DNA of 64,000 bases from Paucimonas lemoignei (GTDB lineage: Bacteria; Pseudomonadota; Gammaproteobacteria; Burkholderiales; Burkholderiaceae_D), in the NCBI RefSeq assembly GCF_004342585.1, contig NZ_SLZQ01000006.1, positions 186,001 through 250,000 on the forward strand, in the 5' to 3' direction. Under the pieces are notes generated by a model. It was not told the DNA's origin. It did no database searches and worked only from the letters and a program-made list of their open reading frames with translations. Below, in pieces: positions 35,013 through 43,241 of this stretch (position 1 is the first letter of the stretch; each line of letters opens with the position of its first letter). A program made the position numbers and the translations under genes.

Positions 35013-35993
35013 ATGATCGCTTTCGTGCTTCGTCGCCTGATGCAAAGCCTTATCGTCCTGCTGGCGATGTCCCTGCTTGTCTTTGCCGGTGTGCATGCGA
35101 TCGGCAATCCGGTGGATGTGCTGATCAGCCCCGATGCCAGCCAGGCAGAGCGGGCGCAGATCATTGCTGCATTCGGCCTCGATCAGCCATTGTGGCACCA
35201 GTACATCCTGTTCCTCAAAAATGCTGCGCAAGGCGATATGGGCACATCGTATGTTTACTCCACGCCGGCATTCGGCCTGATCCTTGAGCGCTTGCCTGCC
35301 ACGATGGAATTGGCGGTGGCGGCAATCCTGATCGCCATCGTTTTCGGCATTCCGCTTGGACTATGGGCTGGACTGAAACTGGATAGCGTTATCGGCAAAG
35401 CGATCATGGCGGCATCCATCCTCGGCATATCGCTGCCCACGTTCTGGGTAGGACTGATGCTGATCATGTTTTTTGCAGTACAGCTGGGCTGGCTGCCGGC
35501 CGGTGGAAGAGGGCCGACAACTTTGATATTCGGCGTGCCGGTCAGTTTTCTGAGCCTTGAAGGCTTGCGCCACCTGATGTTGCCGGCCTTGAACCTGGCG
35601 CTCGCTAATGTCGCGTTGATCACTCGCCTTGCCCGTGCCGGGACGCTGGACGCGATGCAGCAGGAATATGTGAAGTTCGCGCGTGCCAAGGGTTTGTCTT
35701 CCGCTCGTATCGTCGGCGTGCATGTGCTGAAGAATATTCTCATCCCGATCGTGACAGTGCTGGCGCTGCAGTTCGGGGCAATCATCGCGTTTTCCATCGT
35801 GACGGAGACCGTGTTCGCCTGGCCTGGTATGGGCAAGCTGATCATCGATTCGATCCGCGTGCTGGACCGGCCTGTAATTGTCGCCTACATGATTCTGGTG
35901 GCGACGCTATTCGTGCTGATTAACCTGGCGGCAGACCTGGTGTATTCCCTGCTGGACCCTAGAGTGCGTCTGGCTGGAGGAACGGCACAATGA
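35013..35993 (+). CDS. ABC transporter permease, DppB/GsiC type
   Basis: This 326-residue inner-membrane protein has about six membrane helices. Its N-terminus MIAFVLRRLMQSLIVLLAMSLLVF is typical of DppB. The coupling motif EYVKFARAKGLSSARIVGVHVLKNILIPIVT precedes the C-terminal helices. It forms half of the channel with the next gene product. Its end overlaps the next start (ATGA at 35990-35993). Confidence 0.93.
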   Translation: MIAFVLRRLMQSLIVLLAMSLLVFAGVHAIGNPVDVLISPDASQAERAQIIAAFGLDQPLWHQYILFLKNAAQGDMGTSYVYSTPAFGLILERLPATMELAVAAILIAIVFGIPLGLWAGLKLDSVIGKAIMAASILGISLPTFWVGLMLIMFFAVQLGWLPAGGRGPTTLIFGVPVSFLSLEGLRHLMLPALNLALANVALITRLARAGTLDAMQQEYVKFARAKGLSSARIVGVHVLKNILIPIVTVLALQFGAIIAFSIVTETVFAWPGMGKLIIDSIRVLDRPVIVAYMILVATLFVLINLAADLVYSLLDPRVRLAGGTAQ

Positions 35994-36901
35994 CTGCCAT
36001 GACACAGCCTCAGCGCGAATCGGCAGCATGGCAGCGTGTTGTACGGATTTATTTCTCCAGCCGTACCGCGACAGCCGGCGCGCTGCTCCTTGCAGCCATT
36101 CTCCTGGCTGCGCTGCTTGCGCCGCTGATCTCGCCGCAAAACCCGTATGACCTTTCAAGGCTTAACCTGCTGGATGCGCGCCTGGCGCCGGGGGCCGTGT
36201 CGACGGATGGCAGCCTGACTTTCCTGCTGGGTGCGGACGCGCAAGGGCGCGACATGCTGTCGGCGATCCTGTACGGGATGCGTATCTCGGTCACGGTGGG
36301 TGTCGTCAGCACACTGATTGCGCTGAGCATCGGACTGATCGTCGGGCTTTGGGCAGGCTACCGTGGTGGCCGCATCGATGCCATCCTCATGCGACTGGTG
36401 GATATTCAATTGTCCTTCCCGTCGATCATGATTGCCCTGGTGCTGCTGGCGTTGAGCGGACCGGGACTTGGCAAGATCATTTTCGCGCTGGCTGCGGCGC
36501 AGTGGGCGTATTACGCCAGGACCGCGCGCAGCACGGCACTGGTCGAACGCCGCAAGGAATATATCGAGGCGGCGACATCACTGGGTTTATCGGATGCGCG
36601 CATCCTGTTTCGCCATTTGCTGCCGAACTGTCTGCCGCCCCTGATCGTGGTGGCTGCACTGCAGGTGGCATCGGCAATTTCGCTGGAAGCGACCTTGTCG
36701 TTCCTTGGTCTCGGTTTGCCGGTGACGGAGCCGTCGCTTGGACTGCTGATCTCCAATGGTTTTGAGTATATGTTGTCCGGTAAATACTGGATCAGTTTGT
36801 ATCCGGGCATCGCCTTGTTGCTGATGGTGGCGGCGATCACGCTGGTAGCGGACCGCCTGCGGGATGTGCTGAATCCGCGCCTGGAAGTGAGGATGCCATG
36901 A
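35990..36901 (+). CDS. ABC transporter permease, DppC/GsiD type
   Basis: The 303-residue inner-membrane permease shows LLGADAQGRDMLSAILYGMRISVTVGVVST and the coupling motif EYIEAATSLGLSDARILFRHLLPNCLPPLIVVA, both typical of the DppC family. It is the second channel subunit. It overlaps its neighbours on both sides by four bases, so the genes are translationally coupled. Confidence 0.93.
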   Translation: MTAMTQPQRESAAWQRVVRIYFSSRTATAGALLLAAILLAALLAPLISPQNPYDLSRLNLLDARLAPGAVSTDGSLTFLLGADAQGRDMLSAILYGMRISVTVGVVSTLIALSIGLIVGLWAGYRGGRIDAILMRLVDIQLSFPSIMIALVLLALSGPGLGKIIFALAAAQWAYYARTARSTALVERRKEYIEAATSLGLSDARILFRHLLPNCLPPLIVVAALQVASAISLEATLSFLGLGLPVTEPSLGLLISNGFEYMLSGKYWISLYPGIALLLMVAAITLVADRLRDVLNPRLEVRMP

Positions 36902-37884
36902 CTGGCCCGAACACTTTGCCGACCCTCGCCGTCAAAGGCTTGACGACGGAAATCCCGAGCGGAGGTGCGGTTCTCAGGCCGGTGGACGATGTGTCGTTTG
37001 AGATCCATCCAGGCCAGATCATGGGACTGGTTGGCGAATCGGGCTCAGGCAAATCCATGACTGCCTTTTCCATCTTGAGGATGCTGGATGCGCCGGGACG
37101 TATCAGCGCGGGCAGTATCCAATTCCAGGGAAAAGACTTGCGTGCTCTGGACGAGCATGGCATGCGCGATTTGCGCGGCAACCGCATCGCCATGATCTTT
37201 CAGGACCCGGCCACCAGCCTGAACCCGGTGCTGCGCATCGATACGCAGATGATCGAAGCCATCACCGCACACCGCCGCATCGGCAAGCGTGCCGCGCGCG
37301 ACCTGGCACGAGAGGCTCTCGCCAAAGTTGGCATTACGTCCCCCGATGAACGGCTGCTCGCCTATCCGCATCAGTTTTCCGGTGGCATGCGGCAGCGGGT
37401 TGCCATTGCCATCGCCATGCTTAACAAGCCGGACCTGATTATTTGCGACGAGCCGACCACCGCGCTGGATGTCACGATCCAGGCACAGATCCTGGCGCAG
37501 ATGCAGGCGCTATGCCGCGAGGCTGGCACGGCCTTGATCTGGATTACGCACGATCTTGCCGTGGTCGCCGGTTTTGCCGATACGGTGGCAGTGATGTATG
37601 CCGGCCGCATCGTGGAAATCGGCACGGTCGAACGTGTGCTGCAGCAGCCGCGCCATCCTTATACGCATGGCTTGATCGCTTCGGCGCCATCGCGCAATCC
37701 GCGTGGTCAGCCGTTGCCGCAAATTCGCGGCATGGTGCCGCCCTTGTCGGCACTGCCGGATGGCTGCGCCTTTCGCGACCGCTGTGCGCGTGCCACGTCG
37801 GTTTGTCACAGTGTGCCGGCTCTCGAACACATGGATGGACGGCTGGTGCGTTGCTTCCACCCGGTGATGGAGGAGGGCGCATGA
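36898..37884 (+). CDS. ABC transporter ATP-binding protein, DppD type
   Basis: The protein has 328 residues, with Walker A GESGSGKS, signature FSGGMRQRVAIAIAML, Walker B LIICDEPTTALDVT and the switch His in ITHDLAVVAGFADTVAVMYAGRIVE. A C-terminal oligopeptide-transporter domain has the cysteine set typical of DppD (CAFRDRCARATSVC...C), which in relatives binds an iron-sulfur cluster or metal. It hydrolyses ATP to drive the permease pair. Start and stop overlap the adjacent genes by four bases. Confidence 0.93.
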   Translation: MTGPNTLPTLAVKGLTTEIPSGGAVLRPVDDVSFEIHPGQIMGLVGESGSGKSMTAFSILRMLDAPGRISAGSIQFQGKDLRALDEHGMRDLRGNRIAMIFQDPATSLNPVLRIDTQMIEAITAHRRIGKRAARDLAREALAKVGITSPDERLLAYPHQFSGGMRQRVAIAIAMLNKPDLIICDEPTTALDVTIQAQILAQMQALCREAGTALIWITHDLAVVAGFADTVAVMYAGRIVEIGTVERVLQQPRHPYTHGLIASAPSRNPRGQPLPQIRGMVPPLSALPDGCAFRDRCARATSVCHSVPALEHMDGRLVRCFHPVMEEGA

Positions 37885-38891
37885 GCCAGCATCCAAATCC
37901 TATCCTCGAATTCGACGATGTCAGCAAGACGTTTTCCCAGCCTGTCGATTTCGCCGGGCGCATTGCGCGGGTAATGACGCGCAATGCCAGTAAGCCCGTT
38001 GTCAATGCAGTTGACCGCGTCTCGCTATCGGTCAGTCATGGTGAAGTAGTGGGGCTGGTAGGCGAGTCGGGAAGTGGCAAGTCTACCCTGGGGCGCATTG
38101 CGGTGGGCTTGTTGCAGCCTTCGCGCGGCACGGTGCACTGGCAGGGAAAACCTCTGGAACAATTGGATAACGAAGCTAGTCGCCGTAAGCAGCTTGCCGC
38201 ACAAATGGTTTTCCAGGATCCGTATGCCTCGCTCAATCCAAGGATGAGGGTCGTCGACATCGTGGGTGAAGCGCCGGTTGCGCATGGCTTGGTACAAAAA
38301 AAGGATAAGGAAACGTACGTTGCCGATCTTTTGCAAAAGGTCGGGCTGGATGCAGCCATGCTGCAGCGTTTTCCTCACCAGTTTTCCGGCGGCCAGCGGG
38401 CTCGCATCGGCATCGCCCGCGCCATTGCCGTGCAGCCGCAATTCCTGGTGTGCGACGAGCCTGTGGCTGCGCTCGATGTATCGGTACAAGCCCAGGTAAT
38501 CAATCTGTTCATGCAATTGCGTGCCGAACTGGGGTTGAGCTATCTATTCATCAGCCACGACCTGGGCGTGGTCAGGCATATGGCTGACCGGGTCGCCGTG
38601 ATGTATCTGGGGCGCATCGTGGAAATCGCGCCAACGGAAGAACTTTTCCTGCGGGCGAATCATCCGTATACCGTGATGCTGCTGGCTTCCATGCCGGTCC
38701 TGGATGTCGGGCAAAGGCGCGCGATTCCGATTGCTGGGGAGGGGACGTCGATGGAAACAATACACTCAGGTTGTCGTTTTCATTCACGCTGCCCGCATGC
38801 CGTGCCGCGTTGCCAGGTTGACGAACCGAAGTTACGGGAAGTGGCGCCCGGACATTGGTCTGCCTGTCATCTGAACCGTCAAGACGATTAA
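37881..38891 (+). CDS. ABC transporter ATP-binding protein, DppF type
   Basis: From ATG 37881 the protein is 336 residues. It has Walker A GESGSGKST, signature FSGGQRARIGIARAIAVQP, Walker B FLVCDEPVAALDVS and the C-terminal oligopeptide domain with CRFHSRCPHAVPRC. It pairs with the DppD-type subunit. An upstream in-frame start would place a long unrelated sequence before MSQHPNPILEFDDVSKTFSQP and is rejected; the ATG overlaps the previous stop by four bases. It is the last gene of the five-gene transporter operon. Confidence 0.93.
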   Translation: MSQHPNPILEFDDVSKTFSQPVDFAGRIARVMTRNASKPVVNAVDRVSLSVSHGEVVGLVGESGSGKSTLGRIAVGLLQPSRGTVHWQGKPLEQLDNEASRRKQLAAQMVFQDPYASLNPRMRVVDIVGEAPVAHGLVQKKDKETYVADLLQKVGLDAAMLQRFPHQFSGGQRARIGIARAIAVQPQFLVCDEPVAALDVSVQAQVINLFMQLRAELGLSYLFISHDLGVVRHMADRVAVMYLGRIVEIAPTEELFLRANHPYTVMLLASMPVLDVGQRRAIPIAGEGTSMETIHSGCRFHSRCPHAVPRCQVDEPKLREVAPGHWSACHLNRQDD

Positions 38892-38925
38892 TTTTCTAGT
38901 ACGTTATTAATCGAGATAACCGGAT

Positions 38926-38953
38926 AAAAAAACGCCACCATTGCTGGTGGCGT
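38926..38953 (-). terminator. Leftward intrinsic terminator with no gene feeding it (possible small RNA end)
   Basis: ACGCCACCA (38932-38940) and TGGTGGCGT (38945-38953) form a 9-bp stem with loop TTGC. On the minus strand seven T residues follow (A7 at 38926-38932); on the plus strand there is no T run. All recognised genes around it run rightward, so the terminator faces an unannotated leftward transcript. Confidence 0.7.
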
Positions 38954-39000
38954 GTGAATTCCAATCGGATGATTTGGAGGAGACGCTTTCAATATAGTGC
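38926..39000 (-). ncRNA. Candidate small RNA with an anti-Shine-Dalgarno segment
   Basis: The minus strand upstream of the terminator reads GCGTCTCCTCCAAATC (UCUCCUCC at 38983-38976), which is complementary to a Shine-Dalgarno sequence. It is followed by the stem and U7. This layout, an unpaired CU-rich seed before a terminator hairpin, is common in Hfq-dependent riboregulators. No convincing -35 box is seen, so the 5' end given is approximate. The assignment is inference. Confidence 0.35.
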
Positions 39001-39084
39001 AGCGGGAGCAGTATGTAATCGAATTTGATTGCATAAGCATATACCGCACGGTGTATTCGCAAAACCGATATCAATCTGCAAAAA

Positions 39085-39093
39085 CATTCGTTT
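39085..39093. promoter_or_regulatory. CATTCGTTT motif upstream of the orphan sulfonate-binding protein
   Basis: CATTCGTTT lies 60-68 bp before the ATG at 39153. It resembles the TATTCGTTC element before sbp and cysT. It is a weaker candidate for the same regulator. Confidence 0.3.
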
Positions 39094-39152
39094 GATCGCT
39101 TCAAGTCCTTGCCTAGAATGCAATCCGTTTTCACCTCGAACTCGGATCCAGT

Positions 39153-40127
39153 ATGTCCATTCCAGCATTCAAGTCCGCGCGCCGTGCGTTCATTTCATCG
39201 TTGATAGGGTTGCCCTTGCTGGTGAGTATGCCTGCATATGCACAGAAAGCATCGGACACTGTGCGCATTGGCTACCAAAAATCATCGACCTTACTTACGA
39301 TTATCAAGGCGCGCGGCTCGCTTGATCAATTGCTGGCGCCGCATGGTCTGAAAGTGAGCTGGCACGAATTCAGCAGCGGCTTGCCATTGCTCGAAGCACT
39401 GAATGTCGGTGGCGTCGATCTGAGTGCCGATGTCGCCGATACCGTCCCGGTCTTTGCCCAGGCGGCAGGCGCGAAGTTGGCGTATGTCGCGCAGGAAGCG
39501 CCATCGCCTTCGGCTCAGGCCATCGTGGTGCGAGCGGACTCGCCGATCAAGTCCGTGGCCGATCTCAAGGGTAAAAAAGTGGCGGTGACCAAGGCAGCCG
39601 GTAGCCATTACTTGCTCATTGCCTTGCTGGAAAAGGCAGGATTGAAATTCAAGGATATTCAACCGGCTTATCTCGCGCCGGCTGATGGCCGCGCCGCCTT
39701 CGAGCGCGGCAGCGTCGATGCCTGGGTCGCATGGGATCCGTTCCTTGCTGGCGTGCAGCGCCAATCCCCGGTGCGTATCCTGGCCGACGGCACCAATGTG
39801 GCCGATTACCAGCGCTATTACCTGGCTGCGGCACCCTTTGCGGAATCTCGCCCGGAAATCGTCAAAATCGTGTTCGACGAGTTGCAGAAGACCGGGCGAT
39901 GGGTAAAACAGAATCCCAGGGAAGCGGCGGCCTTGCTGGCACCGGTCTGGGGACTCGATGCCTCCACCATCGAGCTGGCCAACGGGCGCAGAAGCTATGA
40001 AGTGCGAACTGTCGTGGCAGACGCCTTGCGTGAGCAGCAAAGTATCGCGGATGCATTTTTTGCCGAAGGCTTGCTGCCTAAACGCGTGAACACACTCGAC
40101 GTGCCGATCTGGAAACCGGCCAAGTAA
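39153..40127 (+). CDS. Orphan sulfonate-type ABC substrate-binding protein (SsuA paralogue)
   Basis: The 324-residue protein has a signal peptide (FISSLIGLPLLVSMPAYAQ). It is close to the SsuA encoded at 42252: both have RIGYQK, IKARG-LD--LA, SPIKSVA-LKGKK, and AAFERGSVDAWV-WDPFLA. It has no permease or ATPase gene beside it, so it probably shares the SsuC-SsuB transporter 5 kb downstream or another membrane unit. The ligand-facing segment differs (SADVADTVPVFAQ against GTVGEAPPIFAQ), which suggests another sulfonate specificity. Confidence 0.88.
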   Translation: MSIPAFKSARRAFISSLIGLPLLVSMPAYAQKASDTVRIGYQKSSTLLTIIKARGSLDQLLAPHGLKVSWHEFSSGLPLLEALNVGGVDLSADVADTVPVFAQAAGAKLAYVAQEAPSPSAQAIVVRADSPIKSVADLKGKKVAVTKAAGSHYLLIALLEKAGLKFKDIQPAYLAPADGRAAFERGSVDAWVAWDPFLAGVQRQSPVRILADGTNVADYQRYYLAAAPFAESRPEIVKIVFDELQKTGRWVKQNPREAAALLAPVWGLDASTIELANGRRSYEVRTVVADALREQQSIADAFFAEGLLPKRVNTLDVPIWKPAK

Positions 40128-40152
40128 ATTTTGCAGCCCATAAATCAATCAC

Positions 40153-40278
40153 ATGGATTACGTTGATCTGATCACGACAATCGGGGCAATCGCTGTAGTG
40201 ATTGTCGCCTTGCTGTATCCATTGAATCAGTCGGATAAAGGCGATGAACATGACCGTGATGAGAGCGCTGAAAGTTGA
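40153..40278 (+). CDS. Possible 41-residue single-pass membrane protein
   Basis: A 41-codon frame begins ATG at 40153. The product has one hydrophobic stretch (ITTIGAIAVVIVALLYPL, about residues 7-24) and a very acidic/polar tail (DKGDEHDRDESAES). This is a typical shape for small bacterial membrane proteins. It starts 25 bp after the orphan binding protein and may be its last cistron. The ribosome-binding site is weak, so coding is uncertain. Confidence 0.35.
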   Translation: MDYVDLITTIGAIAVVIVALLYPLNQSDKGDEHDRDESAES

Positions 40279-40405
40279 GTCAATTGCCGGTACGACCATG
40301 GCGCCTCATGGCAGTCCGGTCTTCCTTGCAGTCGCTTAGCGCAGTCAAATGCAAAGACGTCAGCTTTCGATAAGGCTTCACTGTTGATCTGGTTTATATG
40401 AGTAA

Positions 40406-40445
40406 AACGAATAAGGAATGGCAAAAGTATTCGTTCTTTTTTTAA
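40406..40445. promoter_or_regulatory. Inverted repeat and TATTCGTTC element upstream of sbp (candidate CysB site)
   Basis: AACGAATA (40406-40413) and TATTCGTT (40428-40435) are perfect inverted repeats 14 bp apart. The right half continues as TATTCGTTCTTTTTTTAA (40428-40445), which matches 17 of 18 bases with the sequence at 48971-48988 before cysT. The element ends 56 bp from the sbp start and 54 bp from the cysT start. LysR-type CysB is the obvious candidate regulator, since cysB is encoded in the same island. Confidence 0.6.
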
Positions 40446-40501
40446 TGCCAGACCTTTAATCTTGAATCTCCCGCAACTCAATTGCCGTATAGGATAAAAA
40501 T

Positions 40502-41509
40502 ATGCTGTTGAAAAAATTACTCCAGGTTGGTATCGCTCTCGCGCTCACCGTGCCGGCTGTGCACGCTGCCGAAGTCTCCTTGCTGAATGTGTCCTATGAC
40601 CCGACCCGCGAGCTGTACCAGGATTTCAATGTCGCCTTCACCAAGTATTGGAAAGCCAAAACCGGTGATGACGTCAAGATCAGGCAATCGCATGGCGGCT
40701 CCGGCAAGCAGGCCCGTTCCGTGATCGACGGCATCCAGGCCGACGTTGTGACGCTGGCCTTGGCTTATGACATCGACGCGATTGCCGAAAAAGGCTTTAT
40801 TGCCAAAGACTGGCAAAAGCGCCTGCAGCACAATAGCGCGCCTTACACCTCGACCATCGTCTTCCTGGTCCGCAAGGGCAATCCAAAAGGCATCAAGGAT
40901 TGGAGTGACTTGATCAAACCGGGCGTGTCCGTGATCACGCCAAATCCGAAAACTTCCGGCGGCGCCCGCTGGAACTACCTCGCAGCCTGGGCCTATGCAC
41001 TGAAGCAGCCGGGCGGGACTGACGCCAGCGCCAAGGAATTCGTCGGCAAGCTGTTCAAGAATGTGCCGGTGCTGGATTCCGGTGCGCGCGGTTCGACCAC
41101 GACGTTCGTGGAACGCGGTATCGGCGACGTATTGCTGGCCTGGGAAAATGAAGCCATCCTGGCCATCAAGGAACTGGGTCCGGACAAGTTCGACATTATC
41201 GCGCCGCCCCAAAGCATCCTGGCCGAGCCGCCGGTAGCCACCGTCGACAAAAATGTCGATAAGCGCGGTACCCGTCAGGTCGCTGAAGCATACCTGCAAT
41301 ACCTGTATTCCGACGAGGGCCAGGAGGTCGCTGCGAAAAATTACTACCGGCCGATTTCGGAAAAGATCGCCAAGAAGTATGCAGCGCAATTCCCGAAAGT
41401 GAAGCTGTTCACCATCGATGAAGTCTTCGGCGGCTGGACCAAGGCGCAAGCTGCGCACTTTTCAGACGGCGGCAGCTTCGATCAAATCTACCAGCCGGGC
41501 AAGAAGTAA
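40502..41509 (+). CDS. sbp: Periplasmic sulfate-binding protein
   Basis: The protein is 335 residues with a signal peptide ([14 protein letters not shown]). Conserved sulfate-binding features are [67 protein letters not shown] and [23 protein letters not shown]. It delivers sulfate or thiosulfate to the CysTWA permease, whose genes lie 7.5 kb downstream. Its position before ssuE (32 bp gap) suggests co-transcription with sulfonate genes. A candidate CysB site precedes it. Confidence 0.95.
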   Translation: MLLKKLLQVGIALALTVPAVHAAEVSLLNVSYDPTRELYQDFNVAFTKYWKAKTGDDVKIRQSHGGSGKQARSVIDGIQADVVTLALAYDIDAIAEKGFIAKDWQKRLQHNSAPYTSTIVFLVRKGNPKGIKDWSDLIKPGVSVITPNPKTSGGARWNYLAAWAYALKQPGGTDASAKEFVGKLFKNVPVLDSGARGSTTTFVERGIGDVLLAWENEAILAIKELGPDKFDIIAPPQSILAEPPVATVDKNVDKRGTRQVAEAYLQYLYSDEGQEVAAKNYYRPISEKIAKKYAAQFPKVKLFTIDEVFGGWTKAQAAHFSDGGSFDQIYQPGKK

Positions 41510-41541
41510 TCGAGGGCCTTGGGGCATATCCGGGAGAAGAA

Positions 41542-42132
41542 ATGAGCATATTGTTGATTGCGGGTAGCCCCTCGGCACCATCGCGTTCCAGCCGGTTGTT
41601 GCAATACGCCGCAGAGCAGCTGGCCCTGCGTGGCCAGCGCACCACTACCCTGGAGGTGCGGACTTTGCCAGCCCAGGCACTGGTCCACGCGGAATTCGGC
41701 AATGCCGGACTCAAAGCAGCACAGGCTTTAGTAGCAGAAGCCGATGCAGTCATCATCGGCACGCCGGTGTACAAGGCGGCATACAGCGGCCTGTTGAAAT
41801 CTTTTCTGGATATCCTGCCGCAGGATGGACTGGCAGGAAAACTGGTCTTGCCGCTGGCAACCGGCGGCAGCCAGTCTCACATGCTGGCTCTGGACTATGC
41901 CTTGCGCCCGGTGCTGAGCTCGCTCTCCGCGCGACACGTTTTACCGAGTATCTATGCCACCGATGCGCAAGTCATCTGGTCGGAAGAAAACGGCTTGTCC
42001 ATTGACCCGGCCATCCTCGCCCGCCTGACGACAGGTATCGACAGCCTCACGGCAAGTTTGCTGGCCCTGCAGGAAGCGGCCGTCACGGAATACGAGCCAG
42101 TTCATTTCTCGCAAGTCCGATGTAGCGTTTGA
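41542..42132 (+). CDS. ssuE: NAD(P)H-dependent FMN reductase
   Basis: The 196-residue flavodoxin-fold enzyme has the FMN-phosphate loop GSPSAPSRSSRLL and the segment GTPVYKAAYSGLLKSFLDILPQ, typical of SsuE. It supplies FMNH2 to SsuD and perhaps to the SfnB-like enzyme at 31621. It starts 32 bp after sbp, behind GGGAGAAGAA. Gene order ssuE-A-D-C-B-F is the one known from Pseudomonas putida. Confidence 0.95.
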   Translation: MSILLIAGSPSAPSRSSRLLQYAAEQLALRGQRTTTLEVRTLPAQALVHAEFGNAGLKAAQALVAEADAVIIGTPVYKAAYSGLLKSFLDILPQDGLAGKLVLPLATGGSQSHMLALDYALRPVLSSLSARHVLPSIYATDAQVIWSEENGLSIDPAILARLTTGIDSLTASLLALQEAAVTEYEPVHFSQVRCSV

Positions 42133-42251
42133 TAGTACAGCTGCACAGTATTTTCTCGTTCTAACCCAGCCCTCGATCGCGAATGCCATGCCGGGATTTC
42201 ACCCGGCAGAGGGAGGGCTTTTTCAAAAAATCACAAACAAGGGGAATTCGC

Positions 42252-43232
42252 ATGACTATCTCGCATACAAAACGCGATGCCAAGCGCCGCACACTTGGCC
42301 TGATGTTCGCGGCGGCAGCAGGCGCGCTGGCATTCTCGCTGCCAGGCGGCGCCATCGCGCAGGAAAAGAGCGTGCTGCGCATCGGTTATCAAAAATACGG
42401 CACCTTGACCATCCTCAAAGCACGCGGCACGCTGGACAAGCGCCTGGCGGCACAAGGCATCGAGGTGCAGTGGCGTGAATTCCCCGCCGGGCCGCAATTG
42501 CTCGAAGGTCTGAATGTCGGCAGCGTCGATTTCGGCACGGTCGGCGAAGCGCCGCCCATCTTTGCACAGGCCGCCAATGCCAACCTGGTGTATGTCGCCA
42601 ACGAGCCGCCGGCGCCTGCTGGCGAGGCGATCGTCTTGCCGAAAGATTCGCCGATCAAGTCGGTCGCCGAGCTGAAGGGCAAGAAGATCGCGCTGAACAA
42701 GGGCTCGAATGTTCACTACCTGCTGGTCAAGGCACTGGAAAAGGCCGGCGTCGCTTACTCGGATATCCAGACCATCTATCTGCCGCCGGCCGATGCGCGT
42801 GCCGCCTTCGAGCGCGGCAGTGTCGATGCCTGGGTGATCTGGGATCCATTCCTCGCCGCCGCGGAAAAACAGATTGGCGCGCGCGTTCTGGTCGACGGCA
42901 AGGGCTTGGTCAGCAATCACCAGTTCTACCTGGCGTCGCGTCCCTATGCGGAAAAGAACCCGGAAATAGTCAAGATCATCATCGACGAGTTAGCCAAGGC
43001 CGATGAGTGGGGCGCGAAAAACCTCAAGGAAGTCACCGCCATCCTGGCTCCGCAACTCGGTCTGGAACCGCCAGTGGTCGAACTTGCCGCTTCGCGTTTT
43101 TCCTATGGCATCAAGCCGATCAGCGAAGCCGTGCTGGCCGAACAGCAAAAGATTGCTGACGTATTTACCAATCTGAAGTTGATCCCGAAAAAACTCAACA
43201 TCAAGGATGCTGTCCTGCCGGGCAAGCTGTAA
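42252..43232 (+). CDS. ssuA: Aliphatic sulfonate-binding protein
   Basis: From ATG 42252 the product is 326 residues. The signal peptide starts with charged TISHTKRDAKRR and a following Ala-rich core ends at AIAQ. The body carries RIGYQKYGTLTILKARGTLDKRLAAQGIEVQW, LNVGSVDFGTVGEAPP and AAFERGSVDAWVIWDPFLAAAEK. It binds alkanesulfonates in the periplasm for SsuBC. AAGGGGAA lies upstream of the chosen start; the in-frame start at 42183 is less likely. A 119-bp gap after ssuE may hold an internal promoter. Confidence 0.95.
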   Translation: MTISHTKRDAKRRTLGLMFAAAAGALAFSLPGGAIAQEKSVLRIGYQKYGTLTILKARGTLDKRLAAQGIEVQWREFPAGPQLLEGLNVGSVDFGTVGEAPPIFAQAANANLVYVANEPPAPAGEAIVLPKDSPIKSVAELKGKKIALNKGSNVHYLLVKALEKAGVAYSDIQTIYLPPADARAAFERGSVDAWVIWDPFLAAAEKQIGARVLVDGKGLVSNHQFYLASRPYAEKNPEIVKIIIDELAKADEWGAKNLKEVTAILAPQLGLEPPVVELAASRFSYGIKPISEAVLAEQQKIADVFTNLKLIPKKLNIKDAVLPGKL

Positions 43233-43241
43233 GGAATAGTC

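Larger units (their letters stand above)
40128..40501. other. 374-bp region between the orphan binding protein and sbp
   Basis: The region contains a possible 41-codon membrane-protein gene (40153-40278) and, further right, the inverted repeat AACGAATA-N14-TATTCGTT (40406-40435) in the sbp promoter region. The remainder shows no feature I can support. Confidence 0.6.

Noticed and set aside
38907-39134. A 75-codon minus-strand frame in the gap after the peptide transporter
   Set aside because: It has no recognisable domain or good ribosome-binding site and runs through the terminator hairpin. The small-RNA reading of this strand explains the signals better.
42133-42251. A TATTCGTTC-type regulator site before ssuA
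   Set aside because: Only a loose similarity (TATTTTCTCGTTCTAA) is visible, which is too weak next to the clear copies before sbp and cysT.
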